A model generated the notes under the pieces. It saw nothing but the letters and a program-made list of their open reading frames with translations, was not told where the DNA came from and did no database searches. Shown one piece after another: positions 32,279-41,122 of a DNA stretch of 64,000 bases. This DNA is from AC-32 sp035518635 (GTDB lineage: Bacteria > Actinomycetota > Thermoleophilia > Gaiellales > Gaiellaceae), in NCBI GenBank assembly GCA_035518635.1, contig DATIXI010000055.1, forward strand, positions 12,778 through 76,777, written 5' to 3'. The translations under genes were made by a program, and so were the position numbers. The number at the start of each line of letters is the position of its first letter. The stretch's first letter is position 1.

Positions 32279-33694
32279 ATGGAGCGGGTCCCGGATCGCA
32301 TTCGCATCGGTGTTTCCGTTGCCGTCCTGGGAGCGCTGGTCCTTGCGGCGAGCTCCGGCGCGGCGAGGCATCCGGCGCTCGCCCGCACGGCGGCCGGGAA
32401 GGCGACGGCGATTGCGGCCGGCGGCGGTCATACCTGCGCGGTGACGACGGCGGGGGCGGTCAAGTGCTGGGGCTACAACAGCCACGGCCAGGTAGGTGAC
32501 GGGACGAAGACGGACCGTCACGCGCCTGTCGCGGTGTCCGGCCTCGGGAGTGGCGTCGCCGGGGTCGCGGCAGGAGGACTCCACACCTGCGCGATCACCC
32601 GTACGGGAGGCGTCGCCTGCTGGGGCGCCAACCACTCGGGCCAGCTCGGGGACGGGACGACCGACGACCGCCTGGCTCCGGTCGTCGTCTCCGACGTCGG
32701 AAGCGGGGTGACCGAGATTGCGGCTGGCGCCTCCCACACCTGCGCGCTGACGGGGGCAGGGGGCGTCGACTGCTGGGGCGGCAACGGAAACGGGCAGCTG
32801 GGTGACGGAACCACGAACGACCATCACGTGCCGGGTGGCGTCCAGGGCCTGGTCGGCCTGGCGTATGCCGTCGCAGCCGGGGGCGCCCACAGTTGCGCGA
32901 TCACCGGGCCGCAGCGGACGGTCGTCTGCTGGGGGGCCAACGGCCAGGGCCAGCTCGGGGACGGGACGGGGCTCGACAAGCACATGCCGGCGTATGCACA
33001 GGCCCTCGGTGAGGCCGGAGTGGTCGCCGGCGACGCCCATACATGCACGTTCCCGACCGGTGGTCCCTACCTCGCCTGTTTCGGTGCAGGCGGCCACGGC
33101 CAGCTCGGATACGGCGGTACGGCGAACTTCCTCAGCCCGATCGCAGTCGTGGCGTTCATGCAGGGCGTGCTGGCCGTGGCGGCCGGAGGCAACCACACGT
33201 GCGCGATCACGCCGGCGCACGGCGTCGAGTGCTGGGGCGCGAACGACCACGGGCAGCTCGGGGACGGGACCACGACCGAACGGCACCAGCCGGTTGCCGT
33301 CTCCGGCCTGACGAGCGGAGTCGCCACGATCGCCGCGGGATTCAGTCACACCTGCGCGCTGAGGACCACGGGCACGATTCTGTGCTGGGGCTACAACGGC
33401 CAGGGCCAGCTCGGCGACGGGACGACGACCGACCGGCTGACTCCGGTGCCGGTGCTCGGCTTCGGGGCGGCTCTGCCCGTCGTGTGCGTCGTGCCGAAGG
33501 TGGTGGGGAGGGCGCTGCCGAAGGCGAGGAAGATGATCGTGAAGGCGCACTGCAGGGTCGGCAAGGTCACCAGGAAGACGTCGTCGAGGCGGCTCCAGGG
33601 CCGCGTCCTCAAGCAGAAGCCGAAGCCGGGCAGAAGGCTCCCCAAAGGCGCCAGGGTCAACCTGACCGTCGGGATCGCCGCGAAGAACGTCTGA
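32279..33694 (+). CDS. Secreted RCC1-repeat beta-propeller protein with C-terminal PASTA module (second copy)
   Basis: A 471-residue protein built like that at 28972: a hydrophobic signal segment (VSVAVLGALVLAASSGAARH), seven RCC1 repeats (about residues 41-405; for example GHTCAVTTAGAVKCWGYN, GQLGDGTT) and a terminal PASTA-like module (CVVPKVVGRALPKARKMIV, AHCRVG, KGARVNLTV). The repeats are more diverged than in the first copy, and the fifth lacks the CWG core (ACFGAGGHG). A strong ribosome site (GGAGGAGTGGAGGGGG) precedes ATG 32279, with TAGGGT at 32237-32242 as a likely -10. FabF separates the two copies. Confidence 0.8.
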   Translation: MERVPDRIRIGVSVAVLGALVLAASSGAARHPALARTAAGKATAIAAGGGHTCAVTTAGAVKCWGYNSHGQVGDGTKTDRHAPVAVSGLGSGVAGVAAGGLHTCAITRTGGVACWGANHSGQLGDGTTDDRLAPVVVSDVGSGVTEIAAGASHTCALTGAGGVDCWGGNGNGQLGDGTTNDHHVPGGVQGLVGLAYAVAAGGAHSCAITGPQRTVVCWGANGQGQLGDGTGLDKHMPAYAQALGEAGVVAGDAHTCTFPTGGPYLACFGAGGHGQLGYGGTANFLSPIAVVAFMQGVLAVAAGGNHTCAITPAHGVECWGANDHGQLGDGTTTERHQPVAVSGLTSGVATIAAGFSHTCALRTTGTILCWGYNGQGQLGDGTTTDRLTPVPVLGFGAALPVVCVVPKVVGRALPKARKMIVKAHCRVGKVTRKTSSRRLQGRVLKQKPKPGRRLPKGARVNLTVGIAAKNV

Positions 33695-33712
33695 AACAGG
33701 CCGGTCCGGGCC

Positions 33713-33741
33713 TTGTCCGGCTCGAAAGTCGCTGTTACTGT
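33713..33741 (+). promoter_or_regulatory. Likely promoter of the poly-proline PASTA protein
   Basis: TTGTCC (33713-33718) and TACTGT (33736-33741) are separated by 17 bp. They lie just after the stop of the second RCC1 gene and before the GAGGGGAGGGGAG ribosome site at 33746-33758. Confidence 0.4.
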
Positions 33742-33764
33742 CGATGAGGGGAGGGGAGTCGGCG

Positions 33765-36014
33765 GTGGGAGGGCGATTGCGGAAACCGGGCCGCGTTTTG
33801 CAAGGTCTCTCGCGTGCGGCTGGGCGTAGGCGCAAGACGACCGTCGTCCTAGCCGCGATCGCGGTCGCGCTCGCGGTCGAGGCAGGCGTCGTGCTGGCCG
33901 GAGGCGCCTCGACGCCCAGGGGCGGGCCGGACCCGCTCGGGCCGGTGGGAAGGGCTTCCACCAGCGAATCGGGCTCGGCACCGGCCGTGATCGTCGGCCA
34001 CTCCTACGCGAGCGACCGCTCCCCGGCGCTCCGCCGCATCACACCCGCTCCGCTGGGCACGGGCCGCGAGCTCGAGGCGAACCCGAACCCGCGCCCCGTC
34101 TCGACGCACGAGAACGAGCCCGACCCGGTCGTCCAGCACGCGCTCTTCCCCGACGCGATGCCGTCGCCTGGAGTCAACTTCGACGGTATGGCGATCGCGG
34201 ACGGCGGTGGGTGGGCACCGCCGGACCCAAACGGCGAGGCCGGCAAGACACAGTACGTGCAGATCGTCAACGTGAGCTTCGAGGTCTTCGACAAGAAGAC
34301 CGGCGCGTCGCTGCTCGGGCCCGAGAACATCGCGACCCTCTGGCAGGGCCTTGGCGGCGCCTGCGAGAACTCCGGCTTCGGCGATCCCGTGGTCGTCTAC
34401 GACCAGCTCGCGAATCGCTGGCTGATCAGCCAGTTCGCCGGGGACCCGGTGCCGACGGACGAATGCATCGCCGTTTCGACGGGCGACGACGCCACGGGTA
34501 CGTACAACCGCTATGCCTTCCACCTCGGGTCGGACTACTTCGACTACCCGCACCTCGGGGTCTGGCCGGACGCCTACTACATGAGCATGAACGTCTACAA
34601 CACGGCCGGCACGGACTACCTCGGCCCGCAGCCGTTCGCCTTCGACCGGGCCGCGATGATCGCCGGCAGCTCCAGCGCGACATTCATCACCTCTCGCGAC
34701 CCGTCGTTCTTCGACGGGGCGAGCGACACCTTCCTGCCGGCCGACCTCGACGGCTCGAACCCACCGCCCACCGGCGCGCCCGATCCGTTCCTGATGGTGG
34801 GCGGCGCCTCCACGTGGCCGCTGTGGCGCTTCCACGTCGACTTCGGCACGCCGTCCAACTCCACGTTCACGAAGGCCGCCGACCTGACGCCTGCGCCCTA
34901 CACGGAGATCTGCCCGGCGACGCGGAACTGCGTGCCGCAGGCCGGCACGACGGCCGGGCTCGACGCCATCGGCGACCGGGAGATGTTCCGGTCGGCCTAC
35001 CGCCGCTTCGACGACGGGCACGAGGCTCTGGTCGGGAACATGACCGTCTCGTCGGGCGGAGTCGCGGGCATCCGCTGGTTCGAGATCGACCACGTCACCT
35101 CGGGCACCCCGGCGTTCGTGCAGCAGAGCACCTACCAGCCGGACACCAAATGGCGCTGGATGGCGAGCGCCGCGATGGACCACGACGGCAACCTGGCGCT
35201 CGGCTTCAGCGTCTCGTCGGCGACGATGAACCCTCAGATCCGCTACGCGGGGCGGTTCGCGGGCGACACCCCGGACACGCTTGCGCAGGGCGAGGCGACG
35301 CTCTACTCGGGAACCGGCAGCCAGAAGGGCACGGACAACCGCTGGGGCGACTACAGCGACCTGACCATCGACCCCGTCGACGACTGCACGTTCTGGTACA
35401 CGCAGGAGTACTACGCGACCACCGGGCAGGCCGACTGGCGCACGCGGATCGGGAGCTTCGAGTTCCCGTCGTGCGGGCCGTCCTCGCCGCCTCCGCCTCC
35501 GCCGCCACCTCCACCTCCACCTCCACCTCCACCTCCCCCTCCACCTCCGCCACCTCCGCCACCTCCGCCACCTCCGCCACCTCCGCCACCTCCGCCACCT
35601 CCGCCACCTCCCCCGCCACCTCCGCCACCACCCCCGCCTCCACCACCCCCGCCTCCGCCTCCGCCTCCGCCACCACCCCCGCCTCCACCACCCCCGCCTC
35701 CGCCTCCGCCCCCTCCGCCCCCTCCGCCACCTCCACCTCCGCCTCCGCCACCTCCTCCGCCTGCGCCGCCTGCTCCCCCCAGCAAGCCGCCAAAATGCGT
35801 CGTGCCGAGCGTCGTCGGCAAGTCCGTGGCCAAGGCACGGGCGAGGATCGTGAGAGCCCATTGCCGGGTGGGGAAGATCACGTCGGCGTCGTCCACCCGG
35901 AGACAGAAGGGCATGGTCGTTTCGCAGCGGCCGAAGCCCCACGCCAAGCTGGCAAACGGCGCGAAGGTCAGGCTGACGATCGGGAAGGGCCCGAAGAAGG
36001 CCCGGAAGCGTTAG
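33765..36014 (+). CDS. Secreted/anchored protein with 92-proline stalk and C-terminal PASTA module
   Basis: A 749-residue protein. An N-terminal membrane helix or uncleaved signal (about residues 23-45, TTVVLAAIAVALAVEAGVVL) precedes a globular region of about 520 residues. That region has YVQIVNVSFEVFDKKTG, WLISQFAGDP, WRWMASAAMDHDGNLALGFS and other blade-like stretches, suggesting a beta-propeller; I do not recognise a named family. Residues 575-666 are 92 consecutive prolines. The end is a PASTA-like module (CVVPSVVGKSVAKARARIV, AHCRVG). The module probably binds the cell wall and the proline stretch spans it. GTG 33765 was chosen for the GAGGGGAGGGGAG site 6 nt upstream; ATG 33744 is in frame. 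The stop overlaps the convergent HAD gene by 4 bases. Confidence 0.75.
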   Translation: MGGRLRKPGRVLQGLSRAAGRRRKTTVVLAAIAVALAVEAGVVLAGGASTPRGGPDPLGPVGRASTSESGSAPAVIVGHSYASDRSPALRRITPAPLGTGRELEANPNPRPVSTHENEPDPVVQHALFPDAMPSPGVNFDGMAIADGGGWAPPDPNGEAGKTQYVQIVNVSFEVFDKKTGASLLGPENIATLWQGLGGACENSGFGDPVVVYDQLANRWLISQFAGDPVPTDECIAVSTGDDATGTYNRYAFHLGSDYFDYPHLGVWPDAYYMSMNVYNTAGTDYLGPQPFAFDRAAMIAGSSSATFITSRDPSFFDGASDTFLPADLDGSNPPPTGAPDPFLMVGGASTWPLWRFHVDFGTPSNSTFTKAADLTPAPYTEICPATRNCVPQAGTTAGLDAIGDREMFRSAYRRFDDGHEALVGNMTVSSGGVAGIRWFEIDHVTSGTPAFVQQSTYQPDTKWRWMASAAMDHDGNLALGFSVSSATMNPQIRYAGRFAGDTPDTLAQGEATLYSGTGSQKGTDNRWGDYSDLTIDPVDDCTFWYTQEYYATTGQADWRTRIGSFEFPSCGPSSPPPPPPPPPPPPPPPPPPPPPPPPPPPPPPPPPPPPPPPPPPPPPPPPPPPPPPPPPPPPPPPPPPPPPPPPPPPPPPPPPPPPPPPPPPPPAPPAPPSKPPKCVVPSVVGKSVAKARARIVRAHCRVGKITSASSTRRQKGMVVSQRPKPHAKLANGAKVRLTIGKGPKKARKR
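35487..35762 (+). repeat. CCN trinucleotide tract (92 proline codons) with inner 9-bp tandem repeats
   Basis: Every codon in this 276-bp stretch is CCN. Parts are regular, for example CCACCTCCG repeated in tandem from about 35548 to 35610. A longer unit containing CACCCCCGCCTCCACCACCC appears twice between about 35625 and 35710. The opposite strand is an unbroken array of GGN triplets. Such tracts expand and contract by slippage. Confidence 0.9.
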
Positions 36015-36661
36015 CCGGTCTCGACCGCCTCGACGGTCAGCTCGTCCAGCGAGCCGAGCACGACGTCGGCCTCGGCAAGCTCGTCCTCCCCGGGCGGGAA
36101 GTGGCGGTTGGGGATCGCGAGCACGCGCATCCCCGCCTGCGCGGCCGAGAGGATGCCGTTTCGCGAGTCCTCGATCGCCGCCGAGCGGGTCGGCTCGACG
36201 CCGAGCCGCCGCGCGGCCTCGAGGTAGACGTCCGGCGCGGGCTTGCCGCGGGCGACCTCCTCCGACGAGACCGTTGCGCGGAAGAGTGAGGAGACACCCA
36301 GCAGCTCGAGCGCGAGGTCGATCAGCTCGCGGTTCGAGGAGGAGGCGAGCGCGAGCGGCCAGCGGGCGGCAAGCCGCTCGACGGCCTCACGCGCGCCAGG
36401 AAGCACAGGGAGCCGCTGGCGGTAGAGCGCTTCCAGCCGGCGGACGACCTCGGCGCTGATCTCCTCCGGCAACTCCCTCAGGCCGAGCTGCTCGTGCATG
36501 TAGCGCGACCACTCGACCGAGCTCATGCCCATCATGTCCCGCTGCGCCTGATCGTGCCAGCGGCCGCCGCGCTCCCGGACGAGCTGCTCGCGCACGCCGT
36601 CCCAGACCTGCTCGGAGTCGAGCAGGACGCCGTCCAGGTCGAAGACGACGCCGTCGATCAC
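36011..36661 (-). CDS. HAD-superfamily phosphatase (beta-phosphoglucomutase-like)
   Basis: A 216-residue protein with GVVFDLDGVLLDSEQVWDGV (motif I, nucleophile Asp and acid/base Asp), ALASSSNRELIDLAL (motif II), EEVARGKPAPDVYLEAARRL (motif III Lys) and SAAIEDSRNGILSAAQAGM (motif IV). The helical cap between residues about 15 and 80 is of the C1 type found in beta-phosphoglucomutases and sugar-phosphate phosphatases. The start overlaps the stop of the flavin reductase gene, so the two are cotranscribed. The substrate is not predictable. Confidence 0.85.
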   Translation of the reverse strand: MIDGVVFDLDGVLLDSEQVWDGVREQLVRERGGRWHDQAQRDMMGMSSVEWSRYMHEQLGLRELPEEISAEVVRRLEALYRQRLPVLPGAREAVERLAARWPLALASSSNRELIDLALELLGVSSLFRATVSSEEVARGKPAPDVYLEAARRLGVEPTRSAAIEDSRNGILSAAQAGMRVLAIPNRHFPPGEDELAEADVVLGSLDELTVEAVETG

Positions 36662-37128
36662 AGAGAGGCGTAGCCCTGGCCGTGGAAGACGAGCGGGCGG
36701 TCGCCGGGGCCCGCCTCGATGCTCTCTACCTCGGCGACGAAGAACGTGTGGTCGCCCGTCTCATGCGTCGCGGTCGTACGGCAGGCGAGCCAGCAGACAG
36801 CGCCTTCGAGCTGGGGCGGGCCGTCGGCGTCGCGCAGTGCGATGTTCTCCCAGAGGGCGATCGGGGGGACTCCGCGCGCGAAATGCTGCGCGAGTGCCTG
36901 CTGGCCGGCTGCGAGCACGCTGACCGCAAACGCGCCGGCCTCGCGCAGGAGCTCGTTCAGGGCGGCGTCGCGGCGAATCGCAACGCCCACGAGCGGCGGC
37001 TCGAGCGAGAGCGAGACGAGCGAGGCGACTGTCAGTGCGGCGCGCTGGCCGGCGAGATCGACCGTGACGACCGCGACGCCGGCCGGAACGCGGGCCATGA
37101 CCGCGCGCAACTCGTCCCCGCCGACCAC
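36658..37128 (-). CDS. Flavin reductase-like FMN-binding protein
   Basis: A 156-residue protein of the HpaC/RutF-like split-barrel family. VMARVPAGVAVVTVDLAGQR, ALTVASLVSLSLEPPLVGVA (the FMN-phosphate loop) and FAVSVLAAGQQALAQHFA are in the expected order, and GDHTFFVAEVESIEAG is the usual late strand. It would supply reduced FMN to a partner monooxygenase, although none is adjacent. GTG 37128 lies exactly 6 nt after TATGAT, the best -10 in the window, so the transcript is probably leaderless and continues into the HAD gene. Confidence 0.85.
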   Translation of the reverse strand: MVGGDELRAVMARVPAGVAVVTVDLAGQRAALTVASLVSLSLEPPLVGVAIRRDAALNELLREAGAFAVSVLAAGQQALAQHFARGVPPIALWENIALRDADGPPQLEGAVCWLACRTTATHETGDHTFFVAEVESIEAGPGDRPLVFHGQGYASL

Positions 37129-37181
37129 GCCGCGATCATACGGGGCCTTCGGCCTGGATCACGCTCGCGCGCGGCGTTGGC

Positions 37182-38144
37182 TCAGTGGTGGAGGCACTTG
37201 TGCCAGCCGGCCCGGATCTGGTCCAGCTTGACGTTCATCTGCGCCTCGAACGTGGCATCGCTTGCGCTGTAGGGACCGAGCGCGGTGTCCTGCCACATGA
37301 CGTCGGGCGTGACACCCGGCCCCACGGCCGTCAGGCGGTACATGTCGCCGATCCCCGGCCCTCGCTTCCGGTGTGTGGTGCCCGGCGGGTGTGCGTAGCC
37401 GTTGATCAGCGGATCGTGCTTGTAGAAGCCGTAGCAGAAGAGCCCGGGCGGGCCGCTCGCGACGAACGAGTTCTCGCGCTTCCAGCCGGGCCCGTATGTC
37501 GAGTTGTGCGTGTCGAGGTAAACGAGCCTGCCGTAGCCGTCGGTGGGGTTGCCGTAGTGGGTCGTCCCGTACCCACGCACGCCGACTCCCTTGTAGGTGA
37601 GCTGGCCGAAGAGCTCCCGGAAACGCCGGCTGTAGACCCAGTCCTGGTAGACGCTCAGCTCGGCAACCGGCCCGGTCCAGTGGGAGAGGTGGAGCCACCA
37701 CGTCCTCTGTTGCGGGAGCCACGGCATGAACCCGAGGTCGGGCAGGGCCACCTGCCAGCTCTGCAGCGCCCAGTACGAGCCGTTCGATGCCTTGCAGCCC
37801 ATCACGAACCACGGCAGGGCCGGGCCGTCGTAGGGCTGGCACGTGTTCTTGAAGTGCTTCCAGATCAGCTTGTGGTGCTTCCAGCCGCCCGAGTAGTCGA
37901 GCTTGAACTTGACCTGCGGCACGCCTTTCGTCGACGGGCGGAAGCGCGCGTTGACGGCACCCCACGCCAGCAGGTGCGTGACACGGCCGTACGCGCTGAA
38001 CGTGATCAGCGCGGTGCCCTTCGAGTTGACCGCGAGATGGATGTTGGAGGCGTTGCGCGTGATCAGCTGAGACGCGGCCGCGGGGCCGGCGAGACCGAGC
38101 GCGCAAACTCCGGCGCACAGGAAGACCAGCAACCGATTACGCAT
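37182..38144 (-). CDS. Secreted protein of unknown function
   Basis: A 320-residue protein with a clear signal peptide (LLVFLCAGVCALGLAGPAAA). It is rich in Trp, Tyr and Gly (GGWKHHKLIWKHF, TWWLHLSHWTGPVAELSVYQ, GYGTTHYGNPTDGYGRLVY), suggesting a beta-rich extracellular fold. Cysteines at NTCQPYD, VMGCKAS, LFCYGF and HKCLHH could form two disulfides. I do not recognise a family. It is monocistronic, with no obvious ribosome site or -10 before the ATG at 38144. Confidence 0.65.
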   Translation of the reverse strand: MRNRLLVFLCAGVCALGLAGPAAASQLITRNASNIHLAVNSKGTALITFSAYGRVTHLLAWGAVNARFRPSTKGVPQVKFKLDYSGGWKHHKLIWKHFKNTCQPYDGPALPWFVMGCKASNGSYWALQSWQVALPDLGFMPWLPQQRTWWLHLSHWTGPVAELSVYQDWVYSRRFRELFGQLTYKGVGVRGYGTTHYGNPTDGYGRLVYLDTHNSTYGPGWKRENSFVASGPPGLFCYGFYKHDPLINGYAHPPGTTHRKRGPGIGDMYRLTAVGPGVTPDVMWQDTALGPYSASDATFEAQMNVKLDQIRAGWHKCLHH

Positions 38145-38252
38145 GGAAGACACTTCAGCTCGACGCCGCAGCACAACAGAGTACATCGGATGCGCGGACG
38201 CCATCCTGAAGGGGCCGAGACCCCGATTTTGGGGGATCCGCGGGCCTAGAAC

Positions 38253-40982
38253 CTAGGAAGCAAGCCGCTCGTCGGCGGTTTCGCCCGCCAGCGGCGCGTC
38301 CCACGGCAGAGCGAGGAAGACGTCGACGACCGCCGGGTCGAACTGCGTGCCCGCGGCCTCGCGGAGGCGCCTGCACGCCTCCTCGATCCCCAGCCGCTTG
38401 CGGTACGGGCGATCGGTAGTCATTGCATGGAACGCGTCGCAGACGAAGATGATCCGCGCCTCGATCGGGATCTCGTCGCCGGCCCTGCCGTCCGGGTAGC
38501 CGAGCCCGTCCCAGCGCTCGTGGCAGCCGCGCACGATCGTCCTGACCTCGGCCAGGCGGTCGATCGGCTCGAGAATCCGCTCGCCGAGCTCGGGGTGCAT
38601 CTCGATGATCTTGCGCTCCTCCGGCGAGAGCGGACCCGGCTTGAGCAGGATGCTCGTCGGGACGCCGATCTTGCCGATGTCGTGGAAGAGCGCTCCGAGC
38701 TCGAGCCGCTTCAGCGCCGCGGCGTCGAAGCCGAGCTCGCGGCCGACCTTCAGCGCCATGTCCGTGATCCAGCGGGTGTGCGAGGACGTGTACTCGTCGT
38801 TGGCCTCGAGCGCGTTGGCGAGCGCCTCGACGGTCGAGACGAACGTGTCCTCGAGGCTCTCGAAGCTGAGCGCGCGCTCGAAGGCGACGGAGGCCTGGTA
38901 CGAGATCCCGCCCAACAGGCGGAGGACCTCGTCGCTCGAGTGCTCGCCGGACGACGGGTTGCGCGCGGCGAGGAACCCCTCGACGGAGCCTTCGCTCCAG
39001 ATCGGCGCGACCGCGAGCTCCGGCCAGTGGAGGCCGTCGGGCGGTGGCACCGCGGCCTCGGCCTCCTCGGCGCTCAGGAGGAACGGCACCGTTCGCTTGC
39101 CGATCACCCTCCGGATGGCCTCGCCGTCGAGCGAGATGCCGAGCAGCTCCCTGAGCTCCTCACTCTCGTCATAGGTCGAGTGCGCGATGATCCGGAAGCT
39201 CCCGTTCTTGTCCGGGCGCCAGAGCGCGCAGCGCTTCGCGAGGAGCCGCGAGGCGGCGCGGACTGTCTCGTGGCCGATCTCCTCGGGCGTCGAGGCCTCC
39301 GAGATCGCGCCGGTGAATTCGAGCAGCGCCTTCAGATGGTCGGCCTCGCGCCGCTGCGCCTCGTAGAGGCGCGCGTTCTCGAGCGCGACGGAGGCGTGCC
39401 CCGCGAGCACCTCGAGCAGGCGGACGTCGTCCTCGTCGAACTGGTCGACGCCGAGCTTCGAGATCACGACCACGCCGATCACGCGCGTGCCGTAGTTCAG
39501 CGGCACGGCGAGCAGCGACTCCTCGATCGCGTGCGTGCCGGGGATGATCACGGCGTACTCGCACTCGAGCGTGTTCCCCACGAGCTGCGCCTCCGCGGTC
39601 TCGGCCGCCCGGCCCGTCACGCCCTCGCCGATCTTGCTGCGCGGGAAGTCGACCGGCCCGCCGTCGCGTGAGATGAGGTCGCCGCGGAACGCGATGGGGA
39701 CGATCTCGTCGTCCTCGATCACCATCACGCGGCAGTTGTGGTAGTCGATCAGAAGGCGGAGCTCGTCGGCGATCACCTCGCCGATCTGGCGCACGTCGTT
39801 CAGCCGGTTGAGCTTCCCGGCCAGGCCCTGGAGCATCTTCAGGTGCGCGATCGAGCGGACGTCGCGGTTGGCGTCGGAGGAGCCCTCGGGCCGCTCCGAG
39901 GCGTCCTCGTCGAAGAGGACGATCTGGTTCTTGCCGCGCGCCTTCGAGGTCATCATCGCGGCTTCGGCACAGGCCACCAGCTCGCGCGGGTTCATCGCGT
40001 GCTGCGGGCCCTGCGAGATCCCGACGGAGATCGTGATCTTGCCCGCGGCGCCGAACTCGACCTCGGCCAGCGCGTCCGTGAGGCGCCTCGCCAGGTTGAG
40101 GGCGTCGCCCGCGTCGCAGGAGGACATGATCACGCCAAACTCCTCGCCGCCGAGCCGGCAGACGACGTCCGAGCCGCGCAGGCCGCCGCGCAGCAGGTCG
40201 GCCAGGTCACGGAGAACCTGGTCGCCGGTGCCGTGGCCGTACATGTCGTTCACGCGCTTGAAGTCGTCGATGTCGAGCATCAGCACCGCGACCGAGTCGC
40301 GGGTCCTGCTCGCGCGCGTGAGCTCCGACCGGAGCCGCTCGTGGAAGTAGCGGTGGTTGTAGAGGCCCGTGAGCGAATCGGTCTGCGCCTGGTACTCGAG
40401 GCGGGCGCGGATCTGCGCGTTGTCGAGCGCGAGCGCGGCCGCGTCGGCAAACCGGGTCGCGAGCTCGAACTCGTCGTCGCTGAACGCCGCGTCCTCGCCG
40501 AGACGGTAGATGTTGAGCACGCCCTTGACGACGTCGCGCGCGATCAGCGGCACGGTGATCAGCGCCTCCGCCTCGTCGGGCGGAGTTCCGGGGACCGTCT
40601 TCGTGCGCGGGTCGAGGTGCGCCTGGTTCGTGCGCACCGGCTCGCGGTGGAGGGCGGCCCAGCCCGTGATGCCCTCGCCGAAGTTCGAGCGGCTGTCCAT
40701 GATCTCGCTCGCCCAGGTGTCACGCGCGAGGACCGGAATGAGCACGGTCTGCGCGTCGTCGGCCTGGTAGATCGAGAGCGTGTCGTGCGGGATCAGCTCG
40801 GCGAGCGTGTCCGCGATCCGCTCGAGCAGGTTGTCGAGGCTCTGCTCGGAGAGGATGTGGTGGAAGACGTCTGCCAGCTGGCGGTACGACTGGACGAGGG
40901 CCTCGGACCGAGGGGCATCAGGGTCGCCGGGGTAGGCGTCCAGGTCCGGGTCGGGATCTGCAGCCGCGAACAAGTGCCGCAT
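38253..40982 (-). CDS. GAF-GGDEF-GAF-GAF-HD-GYP protein: diguanylate cyclase and c-di-GMP phosphodiesterase in one chain
   Basis: A 909-residue soluble protein. It has GAF (about residues 30-190), GGDEF (about 200-355), two more GAF-like domains (about 385-540 and 560-710) and HD-GYP (about 730-895). The cyclase signature is GGEEF, with DIDDFKRVND upstream and an intact RGSD product-inhibition site five residues before it. In HD-GYP, GALFHDIGKIGVP and CHERWDGLGYPDG are intact, as are the other metal His residues (SSHTRW, MHPELG). Both synthesis and degradation of c-di-GMP are therefore possible, set by signals on the GAF domains. No membrane segment is present. It may control the exopolysaccharide locus or the secreted proteins nearby; that link is inference. 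Confidence 0.9.
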   Translation of the reverse strand: MRHLFAAADPDPDLDAYPGDPDAPRSEALVQSYRQLADVFHHILSEQSLDNLLERIADTLAELIPHDTLSIYQADDAQTVLIPVLARDTWASEIMDSRSNFGEGITGWAALHREPVRTNQAHLDPRTKTVPGTPPDEAEALITVPLIARDVVKGVLNIYRLGEDAAFSDDEFELATRFADAAALALDNAQIRARLEYQAQTDSLTGLYNHRYFHERLRSELTRASRTRDSVAVLMLDIDDFKRVNDMYGHGTGDQVLRDLADLLRGGLRGSDVVCRLGGEEFGVIMSSCDAGDALNLARRLTDALAEVEFGAAGKITISVGISQGPQHAMNPRELVACAEAAMMTSKARGKNQIVLFDEDASERPEGSSDANRDVRSIAHLKMLQGLAGKLNRLNDVRQIGEVIADELRLLIDYHNCRVMVIEDDEIVPIAFRGDLISRDGGPVDFPRSKIGEGVTGRAAETAEAQLVGNTLECEYAVIIPGTHAIEESLLAVPLNYGTRVIGVVVISKLGVDQFDEDDVRLLEVLAGHASVALENARLYEAQRREADHLKALLEFTGAISEASTPEEIGHETVRAASRLLAKRCALWRPDKNGSFRIIAHSTYDESEELRELLGISLDGEAIRRVIGKRTVPFLLSAEEAEAAVPPPDGLHWPELAVAPIWSEGSVEGFLAARNPSSGEHSSDEVLRLLGGISYQASVAFERALSFESLEDTFVSTVEALANALEANDEYTSSHTRWITDMALKVGRELGFDAAALKRLELGALFHDIGKIGVPTSILLKPGPLSPEERKIIEMHPELGERILEPIDRLAEVRTIVRGCHERWDGLGYPDGRAGDEIPIEARIIFVCDAFHAMTTDRPYRKRLGIEEACRRLREAAGTQFDPAVVDVFLALPWDAPLAGETADERLAS

Positions 40983-41122
40983 TCGCCATAGTTTCTCGTT
41001 ATTCCGGCCCCGCGAGGATCCCCCGGAAAGGGGAACCTGAACAGGGGCTCATGCGGCGCTGAAAGCGGTGTTAGAGTCGCCGTTCTCGACCATCGAACGA
41101 ACGACGGAAGGAGCGTGCCCAG

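Noticed and set aside
35487..35762. CRISPR-like array in the CCN tract
   Set aside because: The repeats are contiguous codon repeats without unique spacers, and no cas genes are present anywhere in the window.
35411..35947. Minus-strand frame encoding a polyglycine protein
   Set aside because: The glycine run is only the complement of the proline codons. No start signal or promoter exists on that strand, and the plus frame has a signal segment and a PASTA module.
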